Shown here: piece after piece, positions 1 through 9,500 of the stretch
Position numbering within the stretch: the stretch's first letter is position 1
Layout: each line of letters begins with the position of its first letter
Origin: Fasciola hepatica
Taxonomy: Eukaryota > Platyhelminthes > Trematoda > Plagiorchiida > Fasciolidae
Assembly: GCA_948099385.1 (NCBI GenBank)
Contig: CANUEZ040000193.1
Span: 74,501-138,500, forward strand
Length of the DNA stretch: 64,000 nucleotides
Direction of reading: 5' to 3'
Notes under the pieces: generated by a model
The model's input: only the letters and a program-made list of their open reading frames with translations
Database searches by the model: none
Told to the model about the DNA's origin: nothing
Made by a program: the position numbers and the translations under genes

Positions 1-462
1 AGGAATTCTGGAAGCTAGATTGGCCGTGGCCATTACCTGTCCTGTGCAACCTGAACTGAACTGAACTGAACTGACTGAAGACCTTGTGAGTTGCCGCGTG
101 GTTTGAATTTTCGAATTGCTCTCAGCGTTAAGCATTTTTGCATTGATTGGTGGAATAACACACGTTATTTCGCCAAACTAACGTATCGTAATTAGTATTT
201 CGGTACGCGTACTTTTTGAAGAGTTCACTCTCTTCAGAAGAGTTTATTCTCTTCAAAAACTGAGTATACCTTTTGGTGTCCTTTTTGGTGTTTTTTGTTG
301 GTGTCAGTGCAACTGATACCGGCTAACATCTTTTTGTGGCGCTTTTTCTAGTGTACTGTTTTTGTGGAACTTTTTAGTGTGCGGGTTTACTGCACCTGCC
401 TTAGTGTACCGTTTGTGTCTGTTCAAAAGTTGTGTTATTGTCCCACGGGTGTTTGAAACGAA
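1..462 (+). other. CR1 5' untranslated region
   Basis: No convincing ORF precedes the ORF1 start at 463. Positions 51-79 hold a CTGAA tandem run. Positions 8-80 resemble 4766-4840 downstream of ORF2, so the element shows similar sequence at both ends. From about 225 to 300 there are short direct repeats built on CTCTTCA and TTTTGGTGT. An internal promoter is expected for this class but none can be identified by eye. Confidence 0.5.
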
Positions 463-933
463 ATGAATGGGACAAAGGTTGATCCCATTGGCCAGGCAGT
501 AAGCTGTGGGAACAAGGACTGCACGGACCTAGTGCAAGATGAGGGAATTCAATGCGACCAGTGTTGCATTTGGTTTCATCAAAAGTGCTCCAAGCTGGAA
601 GAGAAAGACTTCGAGCTGCACATCAAGTACCCATCGCTCAAGTGGATATGCGCCCATTGCTTTGCGTTTGCAAGGGAGTGCTCGCGTATAATTCGAGGCG
701 AGCTGGGGAAAGGGGACACTAACGTGGAGATGGAACCAAGACTAGAGAGAGCCGTTTCGATCCATAGCCTAGAGGGAAAGGAAAACCGGGTGCCAGAGCG
801 CAAAAATAAAAAAAAGGCAACCCAAGCCAAAGGGCAAAGAAGGAAAAGAGGTAGCAGGATTCACCAACGTGGGGAAAAGCCTCCTGACGGAAGTGGAAGC
901 CCTCAAGGAGCAGGTCAAACGCCTAGATGCTGA
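463..933 (+). CDS. CR1 ORF1, first frame: PHD-like zinc finger part
   Basis: This frame encodes a Cys/His-rich domain in residues 14-67 with the order C-C-C-C-H-C-W-C-C (for example WFHQKC and WICAHC). That order is typical of the PHD fingers found at the N-terminus of CR1-group ORF1 proteins. A Lys/Arg-rich linker follows. After about position 816 the frame loses meaning, and the same protein continues in the next frame (869-1843). The break falls at an A-rich run, with eight A's at 808-815. A single lost or gained A would explain it, and slippage at that run is the alternative. ORF1p is expected to bind the element RNA. Confidence 0.7.
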   Translation: MNGTKVDPIGQAVSCGNKDCTDLVQDEGIQCDQCCIWFHQKCSKLEEKDFELHIKYPSLKWICAHCFAFARECSRIIRGELGKGDTNVEMEPRLERAVSIHSLEGKENRVPERKNKKKATQAKGQRRKRGSRIHQRGEKPPDGSGSPQGAGQTPRC

Positions 934-1843
934 GGTGCAGCGCATGAAGCGTGACACTGAGGTCATGGCAGACAGAAGTAGAAGACTGCTACTTCATAAC
1001 CTTAGGGAGAACATTGTAAAAGACGGTAGAATCAGGAAGGAGGAAAACCGCCGGCATGTGACTGAGGTTCTTAGGATGGCTGGCCTACCTCCCACGACAC
1101 CAATAGTCAAGTGCCATCGAATAGGACTATGGCGTGGAGCACAACCAGCGCCGCCACGACCCCTGGTAGTTGTATTCCACAGTGTCTACTGGAGGGATAT
1201 GCTGCTGTCCAGGGCGGGAGCAGTTGAGGGCAACACGCAGGGAATGGTTAGGGTAACACCTGACAGCCCAGCATTTGTGAAACCGGCTAATGCCATAGTC
1301 TCGCTGAGAACGGGCACACCTGATCTTAAGAGGCCGAAGCTACATATAGCGAAACTGGAGATGACTCCTCTTGGGAAGTCAACACCTAAGGCCCAAGGAG
1401 TAATCCAGATACCAAAGGTGGCTTCAGGCTCCGGTATACAAAAAGCCAAAGATCAGAAAGTTCGAAAGACCAAAAAGAAGGGGACTCACAGGGCATTTAG
1501 TCCGGTTGGTGTTGAGAACGTGCAGCCAGCCAGCCCGATTCTAAAGGATACCCCCAAGAAGTCCTCTCTGGTGCACCCAGCGAAGCTGGAGGTATCAGAG
1601 GGAAAAGCCGAGGAAACCAGTTGGGCTAAGGTGGTCGCAAGACCATCCCGGCCCATCGGTACGGCGACTCAAAAGGGGGTAACGTCCTTTGTGCATGTCG
1701 AGCCTGACACTGGGGCGACGGGTGGAAAAGAAAAAGCCACGACACTCAGAGTCTCACTCGATATGCAAGATGCTGCACCGCCGACACCCTTAGAGGCAAA
1801 AAACGGGGCATCACCTCGGAGATTGCGCCCGAGGATACCCTAG
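869..1843 (+). CDS. CR1 ORF1, second frame: coiled coil and RRM-like part
   Basis: This is the continuation of ORF1. It starts with a heptad-like stretch (LLTEVEALKEQVKRLDAEV) suited to a coiled coil. An RRM-like block typical of LINE ORF1 proteins follows (RLLLHNLRE, then VKCHRIG and RPLVVVF), and then a long basic Pro/Ser-rich tail. The listed start at 869 is a GTG and is only the first start-like codon. The frame is already open through the Lys-rich linker from about 800, so this is probably not a separate gene. It ends 14 bases before the ORF2 start. The likely role is RNA binding and chaperoning in the retrotransposition particle. Confidence 0.7.
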   Translation: MGKSLLTEVEALKEQVKRLDAEVQRMKRDTEVMADRSRRLLLHNLRENIVKDGRIRKEENRRHVTEVLRMAGLPPTTPIVKCHRIGLWRGAQPAPPRPLVVVFHSVYWRDMLLSRAGAVEGNTQGMVRVTPDSPAFVKPANAIVSLRTGTPDLKRPKLHIAKLEMTPLGKSTPKAQGVIQIPKVASGSGIQKAKDQKVRKTKKKGTHRAFSPVGVENVQPASPILKDTPKKSSLVHPAKLEVSEGKAEETSWAKVVARPSRPIGTATQKGVTSFVHVEPDTGATGGKEKATTLRVSLDMQDAAPPTPLEAKNGASPRRLRPRIP

Positions 1844-1857
1844 CCCTAGAATTAGCA

Positions 1858-4623
1858 ATGAAGTCAGTAACGAGGACCAGGGAACCGTCAATATGGTACA
1901 CCAATACCTGCAGTCTCCCGGGAAAAAGAGGGGAGTTGACGGCTAGGATCGCAGAGTCTGAGGTCGTTGCGTTGACGGAAACTTGGATAAAACCATATAC
2001 TGACATGCGCTTCCAGGGATACGCTGCCTACAGACAGGATAGAACAGATGGAAGGCAGGGGGGCGGAGTGGCACTTCTAATACGGACCGACATAGGCCAT
2101 TGGGAGGCTCCGTTCAACTTAGTCTCCGGTAATGTACAGGTCAGATCCTGCTTTATTAGGATCGAGGGGCGTACAGTATGCATTATCTGTATCTACAGGG
2201 CACCGCTAGCCACAGATGAGGAAGATGTTGAGCTTTTCCAAATGCTGGATGCGGTGCTGGCACAGACAAAGGAGTTCATCTTATTAGGGGATCTCAATCT
2301 ACCCGAAATTAACTGGGAAAACGGGATCGCACCAAGGGGATCAACGGGCGACAAATTTCTGCAGTGGGTCCAGCTACATGCACTTACGCAGCATGTGACA
2401 CAGGCCACTAGACACAGAGGTGGACAGCACCCGTCTCTCCTTGACTTAATCATAACGCGGCACCATCAGGACGTTAAGGAAATTAAGTGGGAAGAGCCAC
2501 TTGGAAAAAGTGATCATGTAGTCCTAAGGGTCACACTAAGACTAAGCAAGGCGCCGAAGGAAATCGCGTTACGTCGGCGCTATGGGAGAATCAACATAGG
2601 TGAACTGAAGAAGGCGGCGGAGGAAATTCAGTGGACACCGAGACACACAAATGCCTCCGTAGAGGAACGTTGGGAGACCATCAAGATGGGGCTACTCGAA
2701 CTTACAGATGAGTTCGCACCCCTGATGGTGGCAAGCAGTAGAAGTCTACCCCCATGGTGGAAGTCGAAGGTCCGCAAGGCCATAGTTATTCGTAGGCAAC
2801 GATGGGCGGCGTACAAGCTGTACAGAACTCAGGGGGCATGGAATAGCTATAAGATGGCTAGGAACAGGGCTCAAGAGATCCAAAGAGTGGAGAAATATGC
2901 TTTCGAGCGTCGGTTAGCGGCGTCGGTCCGCACAAACCCAAAGCGATTCTACGCCTACGTGCAATCTCACAAACGTATGAGAGAGAGCGTAGCAACTTTG
3001 GAAGGAGCACAGGGACGACTAGCTCTAAACGACGAAGACAAGGCTGACATGCTCTTGGAATTCTTCAAGAGCATATATCGACCAGAAAATAGTTTGGAGG
3101 AAAGAATGGAGGGCCCACAGGCGCCTCCAATACCCGAACTTACTGTAGGAGAAGAAGAAGTGTACGCGGAGTTGCAAACTTTGAACAGGAACAAAGCAGC
3201 AGGTCCAGACGGGATTCATCCAGCAATCGTTCAGCCTCTGGCCGAGGTCCTGAAGGCTCCGGTGACGAAGCTGTATGAAACGTCACTTAGAGAGGGAACT
3301 GTGCCGGGAGACTGGAGGAGAGCAACAGTGGTAGGCATTTACAAGAGTGGGCCCCGGCAAAAGGCGGAAAATTACCGGCCGGTTAGCTTGACTTCGGTAC
3401 TGTGTAAGTGCCTGGAGCGAATAGTCAGGAAGCAGATATCTAGGCATTTGGTTCAACACAACCTCATATCAAGTGCTCAGCATGGGTTTGTGGCAGGGCG
3501 ATCCTGTCTGACGAATCTCCTGCTGTTCCTCGATGAGGTAACCAAGCGTCTGGACGAAGGGCAATCGATTACGGTCTGTTACTTGGACTTCAGCAAGGCA
3601 TTTGATTCCGTGAACCACCGATTTCTGGACGTCAAACTGCAGTCCATGGGAATTGTTGGAAAGGCCAGACAATGGATAAGTAGTTTCTTAGCAGGGCGAA
3701 CCTTTAGTGTTAAGGTGGGGAACCATGTTTCAAAACCGGAAGGTGTAACGAGTGGGGTGCCACAGGGCTCGGTGCTCGGCCCTCTGCTCTTCCTCATCTT
3801 CATCAACGACCTAGCACGTGGGCTTACAAACCCCACCTTTATGTTTGCCGATGACGTCAAGATAGCTGGAGTAGATATAGAACTTGACGTGTTAGCAGTA
3901 CAAAACTGGGCACGCAAATGGGACCTTCCACTAAACCTCACCAAGTGTCAATGCTTGACCACAAATACAGGGGCTAGTGCGAATAGGGTGGGTTCGTTGC
4001 AAGTGGTCTCGCAGGTCAAAGACTTGGGCGTTATAATGGACAACAGCTTTAAGCCGTCAAAGCAGTGCACCTCAGCAGCCAATACGGCCAGGAGGGAACT
4101 CTTTCGAGTTAGATCCATTATGTCGTGTAGAGATCCGGAGATATTCGTTCCGATATATCAGGCCATAGTTAGGCCGCATATGGAGTACTGCGTGCAGGCC
4201 TGGGCACCGTACTACCAGAAAGATATCGACTGTCTGGAGAAAGTGCAAGGGCTAGCCACTAGAATGGTGGCTGGGCAAAGGGGGTTTAACTACACAGAGC
4301 GTCTCCGTGCCCTAGACCTATTCTCGATGGAAAGACGGCGCATTCGCGGGGATTTGATAGAAACCTTCAAGGTAATGAAAGGACTGTCAGGAGTAAGTCG
4401 AGAAGACCTTTTTTCGCTGATCCCCGAGAGCGGCACAAGGGGGCATAGCCTTAGATTACAAAGGAAACATTCGAGGCTCCAAATTAGGGCGAAGTACTTC
4501 TCAAATAGAGTGGTACCCTATTGGAATAAGCTCCCGGAAGAGGTCATAAATACCACAACAGTGAAGGCCTTTAAGAAAGCACTAGACCTATGTTGGGTGG
4601 CGGTATACCCCGAGTTAGGCTAA
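1858..4623 (+). CDS. CR1 ORF2: endonuclease and reverse transcriptase, 921 aa
   Basis: This ORF is uninterrupted. The N-terminal part is an apurinic-type endonuclease: LTETW with Glu41, GDLNLPEINW with Asp145 and Asn147, and GKSDH with His220. The reverse transcriptase follows: NKAAGPDGIHP, ENYRPVSLTS, YLDFSKAFDSVNH, GVPQGSVLGPLLF and the catalytic FADD at residues 663-666. The C-terminal region carries the usual CR1-group motifs (YCVQAWAP, RALDLFSMERRR, VPYWNKLP). The enzyme nicks target DNA and copies the element RNA from the nick. Its length is normal for the group, and no catalytic residue appears to be missing. This copy could therefore supply active protein. Confidence 0.9.
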   Translation: MKSVTRTREPSIWYTNTCSLPGKRGELTARIAESEVVALTETWIKPYTDMRFQGYAAYRQDRTDGRQGGGVALLIRTDIGHWEAPFNLVSGNVQVRSCFIRIEGRTVCIICIYRAPLATDEEDVELFQMLDAVLAQTKEFILLGDLNLPEINWENGIAPRGSTGDKFLQWVQLHALTQHVTQATRHRGGQHPSLLDLIITRHHQDVKEIKWEEPLGKSDHVVLRVTLRLSKAPKEIALRRRYGRINIGELKKAAEEIQWTPRHTNASVEERWETIKMGLLELTDEFAPLMVASSRSLPPWWKSKVRKAIVIRRQRWAAYKLYRTQGAWNSYKMARNRAQEIQRVEKYAFERRLAASVRTNPKRFYAYVQSHKRMRESVATLEGAQGRLALNDEDKADMLLEFFKSIYRPENSLEERMEGPQAPPIPELTVGEEEVYAELQTLNRNKAAGPDGIHPAIVQPLAEVLKAPVTKLYETSLREGTVPGDWRRATVVGIYKSGPRQKAENYRPVSLTSVLCKCLERIVRKQISRHLVQHNLISSAQHGFVAGRSCLTNLLLFLDEVTKRLDEGQSITVCYLDFSKAFDSVNHRFLDVKLQSMGIVGKARQWISSFLAGRTFSVKVGNHVSKPEGVTSGVPQGSVLGPLLFLIFINDLARGLTNPTFMFADDVKIAGVDIELDVLAVQNWARKWDLPLNLTKCQCLTTNTGASANRVGSLQVVSQVKDLGVIMDNSFKPSKQCTSAANTARRELFRVRSIMSCRDPEIFVPIYQAIVRPHMEYCVQAWAPYYQKDIDCLEKVQGLATRMVAGQRGFNYTERLRALDLFSMERRRIRGDLIETFKVMKGLSGVSREDLFSLIPESGTRGHSLRLQRKHSRLQIRAKYFSNRVVPYWNKLPEEVINTTTVKAFKKALDLCWVAVYPELG

Positions 4624-5026
4624 GCAGCTTTTAGGGTCAGATGCAATTTACTTATTGTTTCCACCTTACTCTGCCAGGGCTGATACTGCACAAAATTTCT
4701 GCCTTTCAGAAAAAGAAAATCACGCAGTGTTGGGAGCTACGGAAACGCGCCGACAACACAACTATCTGGACACACGATTGGCTCTAGCCACACCAAGTCC
4801 TGTGCAAACTGAACTGAACTGAACTGACCTGAGCTGAACCACCAAGTGGACGTAATCCACTTTCCTACATTTTCTTCCTATTTCCGTGTACTTGAGTGGG
4901 GTATAGATGTAACTCTGTCTAAGTCTGTCATCGAGGGAAATATAAGCAGGTACCAGACGGAGAATTTCTTTCGGTCTTCTAGTTCTTGAATAAAGCTATG
5001 AGCCGCTCAAAATCTCGCTTCGTGAT
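4624..5026 (+). other. CR1 3' untranslated region with AATAAA
   Basis: This stretch follows the ORF2 stop. Positions 4807-4839 hold a second CTGAA tandem run like that at 51-79. AATAAA occurs at 4989-4994 in GAATAAAGCTATGAG. The element's true 3' end is probably in or just before the palindrome cluster that begins at 5027. Confidence 0.5.
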
Positions 5027-5099
5027 ATCTGATAGACTATAGTCTATAGTCTGATAGACTATATATAGTCTATCAGTTTTAGACAGCTGTCTAAAACTG
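5027..5099. repeat. Cluster of three perfect palindromes
   Basis: Three self-complementary blocks follow one another: 5032-5047 (16 bp, ATAGACTATAGTCTAT), 5051-5076 (26 bp, centred on TATATA) and 5074-5099 (26 bp, centred on AGCT). The last two share three bases. The repeated word is GATAGACTA and its complement. The cluster sits between the CR1 tail and the gypsy element and may be the CR1 3' terminal repeat or a separate AT-rich hairpin array. Confidence 0.8.
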
Positions 5100-5313
5100 G
5101 GCCGTTTGTAAAACTCCAGCTAGACGGAATGCCACAAAGCAGAATCCTCTGCCGTTGTTCAGTGATCTGTCTTCCAGCTCTCTGGAAATACAAGACGCAA
5201 GCGCAGCCAAGACTAGCATCTTCTCAAGCGACACGCCCAGTTGAGGCCCCGAATGGGCAAACGATGAGCATAAGATGGGCAGTTACACTAGAAACAGCAG
5301 GCCCCGATGAGCC

Positions 5314-6025
5314 TATAGAAGACGTTCGGAAGCGGCAGGCGAACGTGTCTCCTATCGGGTCTAGCAGCGAATACCAACGATATCCCCTCTATCGGACGAA
5401 TAGAGAAGACGTAAGTCGGTTTGCAGATGCGAGGTGTATTCTATATATCGTGGCACCGAAACAGTACCGATACGAGAAATACACCGAACGGAAAACGGAA
5501 CGAAACGCGACGGCTGTGCTGAGAGCGAACCGCGAGCGAACGAACGAAAGTGAAAGTGATTTGAAACGAGGTCGACGGAAACCTCGGAAAAGTCAGTCCA
5601 GTAAAACGTAGGCAACCGGAGAACACTGAGGTCAATGTCAAACGTCAGAAAGGATGTAAGGTTGATTAGACCTTACATCGCGGTTTCCTTAGTAAACGCG
5701 TGCTTCGGTCCTTTGTACTGCGTGGACCACCTGCACGTTACTCTAATGCGCGGCACTGCACAAATATGTTAACCAGAACAGTATTCTCCACGACCCGTGA
5801 GAACGAGAAGGCGATTGGGAGAGATAGTGGTTAGCGTGTATTTGGGAGCGTGCGTGAGAGCAACGGTCAAATGGCCACCGCGCTTGGCAGTCAGCGTTCA
5901 GTTAAACAATAAACGTGGTAAAAGTATGAACGAAGATGGCAACCGCTACAAGGATCGTGGAGAAAATAGATCAAAAATGATGTCCAGAAAATAGTCATTT
6001 TCTCAAAACGATCGAGGTCACTACA
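5314..6025 (-). repeat. 3' LTR of the CsRn1-type element, with 300 bp insertion
   Basis: On the minus strand the LTR runs TGTAGTGACC...CTTCTATA. Its total of 712 bp equals the 412 bp of the other LTR plus exactly 300 bp. The extra bases lie at 5656-5955. Outside them the two LTRs match almost base for base. Differences are seen in the outer 30 bp (near 5329-5340) and one near 5979. Confidence 0.9.
5656..5955. mobile_element. 294 bp insertion in the LTR, flanked by AAGGAT
   Basis: AAGGAT occurs at 5650-5655 and again at 5950-5955, while the other LTR has a single AAGGAT at this point. This is the footprint of a 294 bp element with a 6 bp target duplication. The alternative is loss of the segment from the other LTR by recombination between 6 bp repeats. 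The insert opens with a small hairpin (GTAAGGT-TGATTAG-ACCTTAC, 5656-5676). About 160 bp of it (5660-5820) resembles 11690-11850. It has no long ORF. Confidence 0.65.
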
Positions 6026-6037
6026 GCAGCCCCCCGC
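6026..6037 (-). other. Polypurine tract
   Basis: Immediately next to the 3' LTR start (TGTAG on the minus strand) lies GCGGGGGGCTGC. Such a G-rich tract is the expected primer for plus-strand synthesis of an LTR retrotransposon. Its position fixes the LTR boundary at 6025/6026. Confidence 0.65.
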
Positions 6038-6067
6038 TAGAAAGCACGGAAAGCTTTCGAAAAAATG

Positions 6068-6442
6068 TCAAGGAGGAAAAGGCATACAAACAATATTCGT
6101 GTGCGCGAATGCGTGCAAAATACGTGCATGTAGCTGTGCTGTAGGATGCTGACGGGCAGAATCCGTGGTATGCAGGAACCGTAGGATGATGGTCGAGCGT
6201 AAACCAGATTCGTTGCCAATGACGTCGGTTGCGTAAATCGTCATCAAGGTGTGCCACACCAATAACGTCCAGTGTCGGGTAACCGTTAACCAATATGATA
6301 TCCGGAAGCCAAATCGATAGGTTCGTAAATGGGCAGGAACGAGAACGACAAGGCCGATCCAGAATGCAAACGTTGGTGCCAAAATTCTCCAGATTTCGTG
6401 GGACCAGCGAAGCGTACCATATGGCAAGGTTCCATGAAACAA
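6068..6442 (-). CDS. Possible small ORF between pol and 3' LTR, 124 aa
   Basis: An open frame runs in the sense direction between the pol stop (6584) and the 3' LTR. The product is rich in aromatic and hydrophobic residues, with two candidate membrane stretches (near LAPTFAFWIGLVVLVPA and WTLLVWHTLMTIYATDVI). Overlapping frames are also open here, so the ORF may be chance. No envelope motif, signal peptide or furin-like site is visible. I do not assign a function. Confidence 0.2.
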   Translation of the reverse strand: MFHGTLPYGTLRWSHEIWRILAPTFAFWIGLVVLVPAHLRTYRFGFRISYWLTVTRHWTLLVWHTLMTIYATDVIGNESGLRSTIILRFLHTTDSARQHPTAQLHARILHAFAHTNIVCMPFPP

Positions 6443-6583
6443 AAAGAAACGAAAAACTGGTGTAGCAACCGCAATGGACTTGACTAGAATACAGTAATAA
6501 CTAATGAGGTATGTTAAATCGTGTCGAAACGATAAACACGAAAGTTATTACTGCGAAGTGCAATGGTTAAGATCGTGTTTGAC

Positions 6584-9500
6584 CTAGTCGCGAAAACGTG
6601 CTGGGCAAACGATCTTCCGACCGGAACGTGAGACGGGAGCCTCATTCACGGACGGGTGCGTAGGCGTGCTCTGCTGACTTGAACGTGAGACAGTATTCTC
6701 ATTCGAGGACGTAGCAGGGCCAACTGGCTGCTGACTTGAACGTGAGACGATAGCCTCATTCGAAGTCGTAGCAGTACCAACTGGGTGCTGTCCTGAACGT
6801 GAGACGATAGCCTCATTCGAATTCGTAGCAGGCAACGCTAACTGCAGACCTTGACGTGACACGGAAGTGTCGTCAACAGGCAGTGCAGGGTTAACATCGA
6901 ATCTCATGTCAGCGGGCGACACGCTACCATCAACGTACGCGGCTTTGAGACGATCGATGCTAACGGTATCGACGCGACCGTGTCGATCAACCTTAAAGGT
7001 CTTATCGTGACGAGAAATCACGCGAAATGGACCTTCGTAAGGCTGTTGTAATGGTTTCCGTACCGAATCAACACGAATGAATACATGCGAACAAGTTTCG
7101 AGTTCGGTGGGAACAAAAACCTGTCGTCGCTGCATTCGAGTCTGCGCCGGAGCGAGATTTTGCATGTACGTAGATAAACGATGAACGTAAGTCTGTACGG
7201 CAAGTGAATCTGTACTCCGTGGCGTAAAGAATTCCCCAGGCAGTCGTAATGTCGTGCCGTAGACAAGTTCTGCGGCGGAACATTGGATATCTGCCTTTAT
7301 GCAAGTCCTGATACCAAGCAGAACTAGCGGTAACGTTTCGTACCAGTCGGGGCTCTCGTGTGCTCTAAGAGCCGCTTTGAGTTGGCGATGAAAACGTTCG
7401 ACTAAACCATTCGATGCCGGATGGTACGCGGTCGTGCGAATGCGTTCCGTACCCAGCATGTGAGTTAATGAAGAGAATAGATCGGACTCAAATTGTTGCC
7501 TTCGATCGGTAGTGATTGTGGAAGGACAACCATATGAAGCTATCCATCGTTCTATCAGATGTCGAGCCACTGATTCGGCCGTGACGACAGAGATGGGAAT
7601 AGCCTCGGGCCACCTCGTAAATCTATCGATGCACGTTAGTAAATAGGTATACCCGTGTGATGGGGTCAATGGACCCACAATGTCTACGTGGATATGATCG
7701 AAGCGAGCATCAGGCGTAGCAAAAGTACCGATAGGCGAAGCTACGTGCCTATGCACTTGAGTTCGTTGACATTGTAGACACTGTTTTGCCCACATACGAA
7801 CATCTTTCTTCATGGACGGCCAGACGTATCGTGCAGCTACTAATCGGAGACTGGCTGCGATGCCTGGATGTGAGAGTCCATGAAGGGTATCGAACACGAG
7901 ACGTCGATATGCAGAGGGTACGACTGGTCTAGGTATGCCAGTAGACATGTCGCAGAGTATCGTCCCAGCACTGGTGGCTAGAGGTACGGACTGACACTGT
8001 AGCGACGATAACTGAGCTGCTTCCATACATGAAGAATCCTGTGCCTGTGCGGCAGCCATGGCAGGGATGTCTAAAACCGGAGATTTAATGGCATTAAGCG
8101 GAATACGCGACAAAGCATCTGCAACGCAGTTCGACTCACCTTTAACGTGTCGTAGGTCAGTCGTGAACTGAGAAATATAGTCTAAATGTCTGACTTCTCG
8201 TGGAGAGTAACGATCAGACTTAGTATGCAATGCATACGTCAAAGGCTTATGGTCTGTAAAGAGGATGAAATATCGACCCTCGACTGCATGGCGAAAGTGC
8301 TTAACGGCATTATATGCAGCCAGCAGTTCGCGACCAAAAGCACTATATTTGGTTTCCGTGGGATTGAGGCGTCGAGAGTAGAACTCTAATGGCTGCCATA
8401 TCCCAGAAACAGACTGTTGCAGGACCGCTCCGATGGCAAAGTCGGATGCATCCACCGCTATGCTTAGCGTGGCGGATGGAACTGGGTGCATGAGGAGCGT
8501 GGTCTGAGCTAATGTCGCTTTAATCTCCGAAAACGCTACTCGTGCGGCATCCGTAAGCGACAACTTACGTGGATTGCCACGAAGTAGGTCAGTTAATGGA
8601 AGCAAACGTTCAGCAGCATGGGGTATGAAACGACGATAAAAGTTAACTAACCCCAAAAATGCCTTGAGCTCCTTGATTGAGGACGGTACGGCGTAATCTA
8701 AAATAGCGCGCACTTTATCCTCGCAAGGCTTAATACCCTCTCGAGTGATCTTGTGGCCGAGGAACACAAGTTCCGGTTTGCCAAGTTCACATTTATCAGG
8801 ATTGACTACTATTCGATGTTCGGACAAACGTTGAAATAGTAGCGTCAAATGTTGGAAATGTTCATCTACGCTCGACGATGCGATTAGCAAGTCATCGATA
8901 TAAACGTGAACAAATTCCAAATCTCGTGTAATGCTATCGATAAACCTCTGGAATGTCTGAGCAGCATTTCGCAAACCAAAAGGCATACGTAGGAACTCAA
9001 ACAAACCAAAAGGAGTCGTGACAGCGGTTTTCTCGACATCTTCAGCGGCGACTGGGATCTGGTGATAGGCTCGCACCAAATCGATCTTGGAAAATACAGT
9101 CGTGCCGTGAAGTGATGCCGTGATGTCGTGTATGTGGGGTATCGGATAACTATCGTAACGGGTAACCGAATTTAGTGCGCGATAGTCGCCACATGGTCGC
9201 CAGCTAACGCCATCTTTCTTAAGAACCATGTGCAGAGGTGAGGCCCATGGACTGTGAGAAGGACGAACAATACCTTTAGAAAGTAAAGTGTCAAACTCAC
9301 GTTTGGCGAAAACCAATTTGTCCGGTGCCAGTCGGCGAGGTCGTGCCGTGACTGGTGGTCCGTTAGTGACAATGTGGTGGGCCACACGATCGGTCACTGT
9401 CTCTATCTCTTCAAATGGTTTAGTCAATATGGGGAATTTAATAAACAAAGACTGAAAATCGTGCGGAATGTTAGAAAACAATCCTGTGATTCGGTGTGCA

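Larger units (their letters stand above)
1..5030 (+). mobile_element. CR1-type non-LTR retrotransposon, nearly full length
   Basis: The element consists of a 5' untranslated region (about 1-462), a two-part ORF1 (463-1843), an intact ORF2 with endonuclease and reverse transcriptase (1858-4623), and a 3' region with a polyadenylation signal. It has no LTRs. The PHD-like finger plus coiled-coil ORF1 and the endonuclease-RT ORF2 with FADD match the CR1/jockey group. The left end may lie outside the window. The 3' limit is uncertain, because a cluster of palindromes follows from 5027. The intact ORF2 suggests a recent insertion. Confidence 0.85.

Noticed and set aside
5129..5611. 160-codon plus-strand ORF, and its 88-codon copy at 10908-11174
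   Set aside because: It is the LTR read against the element's direction; it recurs because the LTR is repeated. No protein family is recognised.
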